This document shows, one piece after another, positions 6,754-11,906 of a DNA stretch of 11,906 bases. How positions within the stretch are numbered: the first letter of the stretch is position 1; each line of letters starts with the position of its first letter. Origin of the DNA: Lachnospiraceae bacterium (GTDB lineage: Bacteria > Bacillota > Clostridia > Lachnospirales > Lachnospiraceae). The stretch is taken from assembly GCA_900759225.1 (NCBI GenBank), contig CAAEUM010000050.1, positions 1 through 11,906 on the forward strand. Direction: 5' to 3'. The translations under genes were made by a program, and so were the position numbers. The notes below the pieces were generated by a model. The model had not been told where the DNA came from. It saw only the letters and a program-made list of their open reading frames with translations, and did no database searches.

Positions 6754-6791
6754 AACCGTTCAGCCATGCGAAGATGTATGTCTGAACTGTT
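6754..6791. repeat. Imperfect inverted repeat between deoB terminator and SOS promoter
   Basis: AAC-C-GTTCAG (6754-6763) pairs with CTGAAC-T-GTT (6782-6791) with one mismatch around an 18-nt loop that itself contains CAT/ATG. There is no U-run after it, so it is not a standard terminator. Role unknown. No gene was seen in the 6647-6921 spacer. Confidence 0.35.
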
Positions 6792-6823
6792 ACTAAAATA
6801 GCTGACAATATCTGGATTACGCC

Positions 6824-6866
6824 AAAAAGCCGCAGGGCAGCCTGTATGAACCAGCTATCCTGCGGC
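6824..6866 (-). terminator. Rho-independent terminator of the nucleoside operon
   Basis: On the minus strand GCCGCAGG (6859-6866) pairs perfectly with CCTGCGGC (6829-6836), with additional partial pairing inside the loop (AGCTG/CAGGCT), and is followed directly by TTTTT (6824-6828). It lies about 55 nt after the deoB stop and should separate the nucleoside operon from the SOS-box cassette. Confidence 0.9.
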
Positions 6867-6921
6867 ATATTATTTCCTGATATAGGTTGATTTTAACCGT
6901 TCCACCCCGGCATTTTTATAT

Positions 6922-8112
6922 TTACTGAAGCTTATCTAAGATCGAAGCCCCAATGGTTCCCTCAGGCATAGAAACGCCAAAATTGTCAGCAGCAGTGGCA
7001 CCGATCAGTGCAAAGGTGCTGCCCTCCTCCAGCCTTCCTCCAGCCTTCATGGATGGAGAATAAGCTAAGAATGGAACCCTCTCCCTTGTGTGGTCTGTAC
7101 CGCTGTAGGTAGGGTCATTTCCATGATCCGCCGTAATGATCAGGCAGTCATCCTCCCTCAGGTTTTCCAGCAGCTCACCCAGCTTTACATCAAAGCGCTC
7201 AATCTCTGCCCCGTATCCTTTCGGATCCCGCCTATGGCCCCAAAGAGCATCAAAATCCACCAGATTAACAAAACAGAGGCCATGGAAATCCTCCTTTGCC
7301 AGCTGGATGGTCTGTTCCATGCCATGGACAGAGCTTGTGGACTTAAAGGCCTTTGTAATGCCCTCGCCGTCAAAAATATCATTGATCTTTCCAACGGAAA
7401 TAACATCCAGCCCGGCTTCCTTTAAGGCATTTAAGGCCGTTTTTCCAAAAGGCTTTAAGGCATAATCATGGCGGTTGCTGGTGCGCTTAAACTCGCCCTT
7501 CTTCTTTCCTACATAAGGCCTTGCGATTACCCGTCCAACCTTCCATTCATCCCGCATAGTAAGCTCTCTGGCAATTTTACAGCACCGGTACAGCTCCTCC
7601 AGCCCAAAGGTTTCCTCATTGCCGCATATCTGCAGCACAGAATCTGCTGATGTATATACGATCATATGGCCGGTAGCGATCTCTTCTTCTGCCAGCTCGT
7701 CCAAAATCTCCGTTCCGCTGGCACTCTTATTTCCGATTACCTTATGTCCTGTTTTCTCCTCCAGAGCCTCGATCAGCTCTGCCGGAAACCCTGTATCTGT
7801 AAAGGTTTTAAAGGGGGTTGTCGCCTCCAAGCCCATCATTTCCCAATGGCCTGTCATGGTATCCTTCCCGCGGCTCTTTTCACGCAGGATACCATAATAG
7901 CCCTTTGGCACCTCAAAAGGCTCCACCTGCTTTAAAGGGGTTAAATTTGCCATTCCAAGCTTTCTTAAATTAGGGATCTCAAAGGTGTCCATAGATTCCG
8001 AAATATGCCCCAGGGTATTTACACCAATATCTCCAAATTCTGGGGAATCCTCCACGGCCCCTACACCCAGAGAATCCATAACAACCACAAAAATGCGTCT
8101 GTATTTTTCCAT
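6922..8112 (-). CDS. deoB: Phosphopentomutase
   Basis: DeoB interconverts (deoxy)ribose-1-phosphate and (deoxy)ribose-5-phosphate, linking nucleoside phosphorolysis to central metabolism. The 396-residue length and motifs fit the Mn-dependent alkaline-phosphatase-superfamily enzyme. The N-terminus [13 protein letters not shown] holds the metal ligand Asp13. [13 protein letters not shown] holds Thr85, equivalent to the phosphorylated threonine known from the Bacillus cereus enzyme. [15 protein letters not shown] and [19 protein letters not shown] supply the other metal ligands. The start at 8112 has AAGGAG 6 nt upstream, and the gene begins 12 bp after cdd ends. It is the last gene of the operon, before the terminator at 6824-6866. 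Confidence 0.98.
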   Translation of the reverse strand: MEKYRRIFVVVMDSLGVGAVEDSPEFGDIGVNTLGHISESMDTFEIPNLRKLGMANLTPLKQVEPFEVPKGYYGILREKSRGKDTMTGHWEMMGLEATTPFKTFTDTGFPAELIEALEEKTGHKVIGNKSASGTEILDELAEEEIATGHMIVYTSADSVLQICGNEETFGLEELYRCCKIARELTMRDEWKVGRVIARPYVGKKKGEFKRTSNRHDYALKPFGKTALNALKEAGLDVISVGKINDIFDGEGITKAFKSTSSVHGMEQTIQLAKEDFHGLCFVNLVDFDALWGHRRDPKGYGAEIERFDVKLGELLENLREDDCLIITADHGNDPTYSGTDHTRERVPFLAYSPSMKAGGRLEEGSTFALIGATAADNFGVSMPEGTIGASILDKLQ

Positions 8113-8124
8113 GCTGTGCTCCTT

Positions 8125-8574
8125 CTAACGATCTTCATTGAGAGCTGCCCCTAAGTTTCCCGGGCCAAAGCCCATAGGAAGCAGCTCCTTCAATGTCATA
8201 ATACGGTAATCTTCCCTGTTTACGGCTACAATAATCTGAAATTCCTCCGGATTACAAAATTCCATCATAACCTGCCGGCATACACCGCAGGGAGGGGTAA
8301 GCTCTGTCACTTTCCCATTCATACCGCCCACTACGCAGATCGCGTCAAATTCCCGGACGCCCTCACTGACTGCCTTAAAAAAGGCGGTTCGCTCTGCGCA
8401 GTTGCAGGGAGTATATCCTGCATTTTCAATATTACAGCCTGTATACACTGTCCCGTTTTTTGCCAGCAGCGCTGCGCCCACATGAAAATGGGAATAAGGG
8501 ACATAGGAATATGCAAGCTGTGCCATAGCAATATCAATAAGCTGCCTGATCGCCTCTTTACTCAACTGTTTCAT
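8125..8574 (-). CDS. cdd: Cytidine deaminase
   Basis: Cdd hydrolyses cytidine and deoxycytidine to uridine and deoxyuridine in the cytosol, feeding pyrimidine salvage. The 149 residues match the short homotetrameric class. The signature NCAERTAFFKAV supplies zinc ligand Cys59 and catalytic Glu61, and PPCGVCRQVM supplies zinc ligands Cys96 and Cys99. The substrate-binding segment NIENAGY is also present. An AAAGG site lies 8 nt before the ATG. It follows deoC after a 66-bp spacer that holds a hairpin, and precedes deoB by 12 bp, so it may be expressed at a different level from deoC. A uridine phosphorylase to use its product is not in this window. Confidence 0.97.
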   Translation of the reverse strand: MKQLSKEAIRQLIDIAMAQLAYSYVPYSHFHVGAALLAKNGTVYTGCNIENAGYTPCNCAERTAFFKAVSEGVREFDAICVVGGMNGKVTELTPPCGVCRQVMMEFCNPEEFQIIVAVNREDYRIMTLKELLPMGFGPGNLGAALNEDR

Positions 8575-8595
8575 CTTTCATGCCTTTCAAAACCG

Positions 8596-8630
8596 ACTGC
8601 GGCACAGCCTTTTTCATGCCCTGCCGCAGT
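8596..8630 (-). other. Intercistronic hairpin between deoC and cdd
   Basis: ACTGCGGCA and TGCCGCAGT form a perfect 9-bp stem (arms 8596-8604 and 8622-8630) with a 17-nt loop. On the minus strand the stem is followed by CGGTTTTG, too few U residues for an efficient terminator. A partial terminator or an mRNA-stabilising/processing structure are the likely roles. Confidence 0.65.
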
Positions 8631-8640
8631 GAGTCCATAT

Positions 8641-9306
8641 TTAATAGCCGGATGCCGCCTCATTCTTTGCAAGCTTTATCATGCGGCTTGTTCCCAGGCG
8701 GTCTGCCCCAATCCTTAAAAATTCCCTGGCATCATCCAGAGAGGAAATCCCTCCGGCTGCCTTGATCTTTACATCCGGGCCTACATGATCAGCAAAAAGC
8801 TTAATATCCTCAAAGGTAGCCCCTGCCTTTGAAAAGCCGGTGGAAGTCTTAATATAATCAGCCCCTGCCGCAGTGACCACCTGGCACATACGGATTTTTT
8901 CTTCCTCTGTTAAAAGGCAGGTTTCGATAATGACCTTTAAAATCTTTTCCCCGCAGATTGCTTTCAGGCTGCGGATTTCAGCTTCCACCTGCTCATAAAG
9001 GCTGTCCTTTACCCAGCCGATATTGATGACCATATCAATCTCGTCTGCACCGTTTTCCAGGGCATCACGGGTTTCTGCCTCCTTGACGGCTGTTGTCATA
9101 TAACCGTTTGGAAAGCCAATAACTGTACACACAGCCATGCGTTCCCCTACATATTCCCTGGCCTGCTTTACATAGCTGGGAGGAATGCAGACAGATGCTG
9201 TTTTAAATTCCATGGCCTCATCACAGATCACCTGGATCTCCTTCCAGGAAGCTGTCTGGGTCAGCAGTGTATGGTCAACATGGCTCATGATCTCTTTTAT
9301 ATCCAT
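8641..9306 (-). CDS. deoC: Deoxyribose-phosphate aldolase
   Basis: DeoC cleaves 2-deoxyribose-5-phosphate, produced by DeoB, to glyceraldehyde-3-phosphate and acetaldehyde. It is a class I aldolase that works through a lysine Schiff base. The 221-residue product shows HVDHTLL near the N-terminus, [11 protein letters not shown] with Asp91, and [11 protein letters not shown] with the Schiff-base Lys153. KIKAAGGI follows with Lys182, and the phosphate-binding end is [10 protein letters not shown]. The frame is open 19 codons further, but the ATG at 9306 is chosen: it gives the family's normal N-terminus and has AGGAGG about 7 nt upstream, whereas the earlier start would run into the end of deoD. 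The spacer to deoD is 37 bp. Confidence 0.97.
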   Translation of the reverse strand: MDIKEIMSHVDHTLLTQTASWKEIQVICDEAMEFKTASVCIPPSYVKQAREYVGERMAVCTVIGFPNGYMTTAVKEAETRDALENGADEIDMVINIGWVKDSLYEQVEAEIRSLKAICGEKILKVIIETCLLTEEEKIRMCQVVTAAGADYIKTSTGFSKAGATFEDIKLFADHVGPDVKIKAAGGISSLDDAREFLRIGADRLGTSRMIKLAKNEAASGY

Positions 9307-9343
9307 AAAATCCCTCCTGTCCTGTATTCCTGTTTTAATCGTC

Positions 9344-10060
9344 TTATGCCAGCTCCAGCGCAATCTCCATCATCTTTCCAAAACCAAGCTGACGCTCTGA
9401 GGCACTTAATGCCTCTGAGCGGTAAAGATGGTCGGAGATCGTCAGCATGCACAGCGCCTTCTTGCCGGCCTTGGCAGCATTCATATAGAGGGCGGCTGCT
9501 TCCATTTCTACAGCGAGGACACCCATGGAACGCCACTTATCATTTACATCCGACTGAGCATTATAGAATACATCTGAAGACAGGATATTTCCCACAACAA
9601 CCGGTGTTCCCTTCTCCTTTGCGATCTCTACTGCCCTGCTTAAAAGGCCGTAATCTGCAGTTGGAGCAAATGTACCCGGAAGGCCGAACTGGTAAGCATA
9701 ATTGGAGTCCGTACATGCACCCATACCGATCACAACATCCATCAGATTTAAGGAATCCTGCATTGCTCCTGCAGAACCGATACGGATAATATTATCTACA
9801 TCATAAAAGTTAAACAGCTCATAAGAATAGATCCCGATGGAAGGCATTCCCATGCCTGCGCCCATAACGGAAATCTCTTTCCCCTTATAGGTACCGGTAA
9901 ATCCAAGCATATTGCGGACACCGTTTACCTGCCTTACATTTTCCAGATAGGTTTCAGCAATATACTTTGCGCGCAGCGGATCGCCGGGCATAAGGACCGT
10001 TTTTGCAAAGTCCCCCTTTACTGCACTGTTATGTGGAGTTGGTGTATTATTCATGATCAT
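9344..10060 (-). CDS. deoD: Purine nucleoside phosphorylase, DeoD type
   Basis: This enzyme phosphorolyses purine (deoxy)nucleosides to free base and (deoxy)ribose-1-phosphate, the substrate of DeoB. The 238 residues align along their length with the hexameric E. coli DeoD. Visible motifs are TPHNSA near the N-terminus, [46 protein letters not shown] and VEMEAAALY. The general acid is Asp210 in TISDH. Two in-frame starts, at 10060 and 10054, are both possible. An AAAGGA site lies 4 nt before the first and about 10 nt before the second. The gene follows the permease gene after a 36-bp spacer containing a hairpin just before this ribosome binding site. Confidence 0.97.
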   Translation of the reverse strand: MIMNNTPTPHNSAVKGDFAKTVLMPGDPLRAKYIAETYLENVRQVNGVRNMLGFTGTYKGKEISVMGAGMGMPSIGIYSYELFNFYDVDNIIRIGSAGAMQDSLNLMDVVIGMGACTDSNYAYQFGLPGTFAPTADYGLLSRAVEIAKEKGTPVVVGNILSSDVFYNAQSDVNDKWRSMGVLAVEMEAAALYMNAAKAGKKALCMLTISDHLYRSEALSASERQLGFGKMMEIALELA

Positions 10061-10072
10061 TCATTCCTTTCC

Positions 10073-10098
10073 AGGCCAGGCTTTTAGCCTCTGGGCCT
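10073..10098 (-). other. Intercistronic hairpin between permease gene and deoD
   Basis: AGGCC (10094-10098) pairs with GGCCT (10073-10077), and AGGC (10087-10090) with GCCT (10078-10081), around a TAAAA loop with a 3-nt CAG bulge. It begins within the permease stop codon and ends a few bases before the deoD ribosome binding site. It could limit read-through or affect deoD translation; no U-run follows. Confidence 0.5.
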
Positions 10099-11032
10099 AC
10101 TTAGATTTTACGAAAATTTTTCCATTTGCCGCTGGTGTATGTGCCCTTCCCACAAAAAGAACCAGGGTAAGGATCGTCACTACATAGGGGATCATGGAGA
10201 TAAGGTTGGGCGAAATTACATTGCTCTGGCTTGCAAGGCTCTTGATACCGCTGCAGAAACCAAAAAGTAGACAGGCCATAGTCGCCCCTCCCGGAGAGAA
10301 TTTGCCGAAAATAACGGCTGCAATGGCAATAAAGCCCTGCCCTACGATCACGCTGGGCCTGAACTGATTAATGGTGGCCAAGGTCACAAAGGAGCCGCCA
10401 AGACCGGCCATAAAACCAGAAAGGATCACACAGCTGTAGCGGACCCTGTAAACATCAATCCCCAGTGATTCGCAGGCTTCCGGATGCTCTCCAACTGCCC
10501 GCAGATGGGCGCCGAAGCGTGTTTTATAGAAAATAAACCAGCATACAGCAGCCAAAATAAAGACCAGATATGCAACGGAATACACATTCAGCACATTGTT
10601 CAAAAAGGAGCCCGTGGGAAAAACACCTTCAAACAGCTTTGGAAGCTTGCTGGACGGATCCATTGCAGGCGTATCTGAAGAGTTATTATACATGGCCTTG
10701 CATAAAAAGACCGCAAGGCCAGGCCCTAAAAAGTTAATGGCTGTACCAGCAATGGTCTGGTCTGCATGGAAGGTAATACATGCGATGGCATGGATCAGGC
10801 CAAAAAGGGCGCCTGCAAGGCCTGCACCAAAAAAGGCCAGCCAGCCATTGCCGGTTTCAAGTCCCAGTACCGCTCCCACAAAAGCGCCGATCGTCATCAT
10901 ACCCTCAATTCCAATATTGATGACGCCGCTGCGCTCAGAGAAGCAGGATCCAAGAGCCGCCAAAAGAAGGGGCGGTGTTGCAATTAAGGTTGCATTGATC
11001 AAAAGACCCAGATTCTTAATGATTACATCCAT
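10097..11032 (-). CDS. Nucleoside ABC transporter permease (NupQ-like)
   Basis: This 311-residue integral membrane protein belongs to the branched-chain amino acid/ribose-type permease family (BPD_transp_2). It most resembles the second permease of BMP-lipoprotein nucleoside importers such as B. subtilis NupNOPQ. The N-terminal hallmark CFSERSGVINIGIEGMMTIG (residues 30-49) is present. About eight hydrophobic segments run through the protein, with the cytoplasmic EAA-like loop FGAHLRAVGEHPEACESLGI in the second half. It starts 1 bp after the stop of the upstream permease gene, with AGGAGG 9 nt before the ATG, so the two are surely cotranscribed. Linkage to deoD, deoC, cdd and deoB indicates a nucleoside substrate. 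The ATPase and lipoprotein genes would be expected beyond the window. The exact substrate range cannot be seen. Confidence 0.93.
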   Translation of the reverse strand: MDVIIKNLGLLINATLIATPPLLLAALGSCFSERSGVINIGIEGMMTIGAFVGAVLGLETGNGWLAFFGAGLAGALFGLIHAIACITFHADQTIAGTAINFLGPGLAVFLCKAMYNNSSDTPAMDPSSKLPKLFEGVFPTGSFLNNVLNVYSVAYLVFILAAVCWFIFYKTRFGAHLRAVGEHPEACESLGIDVYRVRYSCVILSGFMAGLGGSFVTLATINQFRPSVIVGQGFIAIAAVIFGKFSPGGATMACLLFGFCSGIKSLASQSNVISPNLISMIPYVVTILTLVLFVGRAHTPAANGKIFVKSK

Positions 11033-11033
11033 A

Positions 11034-11906
11034 TTAGTTCGCCTCCTTCTTCAGGGATAACTTCTTAAACAGGATACGGAACAGCTGGGAGATAGCAATA
11101 AATAGGATAACACATCCCATGATAATGTCAACTACTTCTGACGGTGCCTTTACCATACTCAGCTTGGAACCTCCGTATTTCATAGCTCCATAGAAGAGGC
11201 CCGCAAAAATACAGCCGATCGGGCTGGAAGAGGCAATAAGGGCAACTGTGATCCCCTCAAAGCCGTAGCCCTCCTGGCCTGCAAACTGGCTTAAGCGGCC
11301 GGACATGCCAAGGATCTGCACTGCCCCTCCAAGGCCTGCCAAAGCTCCGGAAATCCCAAGAGCTGTCAGCACGGATGCATCCGAATTAATACCGCCGTAA
11401 AGAGCACCGTTGCTGTTAAAGCCCACTGCCTTTAATTTATAGCCAAGAGTCGTTTTTTCAATTATGACCCAGATAAGGATGGCTGCTATAATGGCCATGA
11501 CAATGCCCCAGTTTGCCACCTTGCAGCCAAGAAGCTCCCTGAGACCCTCCGGAAACAGGATCCTCGCTGTCTCCGCCACATCCTTGGTCGCCTCGCCGCC
11601 GCCCTCCTTGTGGATTGCAGGGATGTTTACAACATAGTTGGAAAGATAAAATGCGATCCAGTTAAACATAATGAAGGAAAGCACCTCATGGATGCCCCGC
11701 TTTACCTTTAAAAGCCCTACAAAATAGGCCCACAGGGAACCGGCTGCACAGGCTGCCAGGAGGCATACGAGCACATGGATAACAGCCGGAAGTTTAAGGG
11801 TGATCCCAAGGACACAGGCCACCAGGCCGCCTACTACAAACTGGCCCTCCGCTCCAATATTAAATACACCGGTGCGGAAGGAAAAAGCAACGCTTAAGCC
11901 CGTAAA
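11034..11906 (-). CDS. Nucleoside ABC transporter permease (NupP-like), N-terminus cut by window edge
   Basis: This is the partner permease of the same importer; 290 residues are visible. The frame remains open to the end of the window. The first visible residues, FSFRTGVFNIGAEGQFVVGG, are the conserved membrane-loop signature of this family, so a GTG at 11822 is internal and not the start. Further marks are GLLKVKRGIHEVLSFIMFNW and the EAA-like loop YKLKAVGFNSNGALYGGINS, followed by several hydrophobic helices and a basic C-terminal tail. The gene pairs 1 bp apart with the downstream permease, giving the usual heterodimeric membrane channel. The missing N-terminus and upstream ATPase and substrate-binding genes lie outside the window. 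Confidence 0.92.
   Translation of the reverse strand, partial: FTGLSVAFSFRTGVFNIGAEGQFVVGGLVACVLGITLKLPAVIHVLVCLLAACAAGSLWAYFVGLLKVKRGIHEVLSFIMFNWIAFYLSNYVVNIPAIHKEGGGEATKDVAETARILFPEGLRELLGCKVANWGIVMAIIAAILIWVIIEKTTLGYKLKAVGFNSNGALYGGINSDASVLTALGISGALAGLGGAVQILGMSGRLSQFAGQEGYGFEGITVALIASSSPIGCIFAGLFYGAMKYGGSKLSMVKAPSEVVDIIMGCVILFIAISQLFRILFKKLSLKKEAN

Noticed and set aside
6751..6760. GAAC-G-GTTC (minus strand) as a third LexA box
   Set aside because: The half-sites are separated by one base instead of four.
7090..7465. Plus-strand open frames opposite deoB, and similar ones opposite topA, dprA, comM, deoC and the permeases
   Set aside because: They lie fully antisense to well-supported genes, show no family motifs, and are explained as shadows of the coding strand.
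9307..9363. Longer DeoC starting at 9363
   Set aside because: It would overlap deoD, adds residues unlike the family, and a good AGGAGG site points to 9306.
1..11906. CRISPR array, tRNA, rRNA, insertion sequence or phage attachment site
   Set aside because: No regularly spaced repeats, cloverleaf-like segments, transposase motifs or terminal inverted repeats were seen on reading both strands.

Overview
The window is about 11.9 kb in which every supportable gene lies on the minus strand, so transcription runs from high to low coordinates. Gene content, the order comM-dprA-topA, strong AGGAGG-type ribosome binding sites, Bacillus/Clostridium-type LexA boxes and a BMP-type nucleoside transporter linked to deo genes all suggest a low-to-moderate GC Firmicute, most likely a Clostridia member such as a Lachnospiraceae. 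The species cannot be told from the sequence alone.

Region A (11906 to 6824) is a nucleoside uptake and salvage operon: two permeases of a nucleoside ABC transporter (the first cut by the window edge), purine nucleoside phosphorylase (deoD), deoxyribose-phosphate aldolase (deoC), cytidine deaminase (cdd) and phosphopentomutase (deoB), closed by a clear rho-independent terminator at 6824-6866. Together these proteins import nucleosides, deaminate cytidine, release bases and pentose-1-phosphates, isomerise these to the 5-phosphates and split deoxyribose-5-phosphate into glyceraldehyde-3-phosphate and acetaldehyde. Hairpins lie in two of the intercistronic gaps.

Region B (6734 to 4282) is the most interesting part. 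A promoter bracketed by two LexA (SOS) boxes drives a two-gene cassette: a radical SAM protein of the 'putative DNA modification/repair' type, and its usual partner, a DUF4130/TIGR03915-type DNA metabolism protein. The radical SAM reading frame is interrupted by one in-frame UGA (6425-6427). This codon sits exactly where the second cysteine of the CxxxCxxC [4Fe-4S] motif should be (C70-x3-UGA74-x2-C77). The frame is otherwise intact for 508 residues. The best reading is a selenocysteine-containing radical SAM enzyme; a recent nonsense mutation or a base-call error is the alternative. The protein also carries a helix-hairpin-helix motif and a perfect QLSLF sliding-clamp-binding pentapeptide near its C-terminus. 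With the SOS boxes, this gives three independent hints of a DNA-repair role.

Region C (4161 to 1) holds comM (YifB), dprA and the N-terminal 443 residues of topA. comM and dprA overlap by 10 bp and topA follows after 38 bp, so they look like one transcription unit behind a promoter near 4133-4161. ComM and DprA process incoming single-stranded DNA during natural transformation; TopA is the housekeeping topoisomerase I. No tRNA, rRNA, CRISPR array or mobile element was seen.
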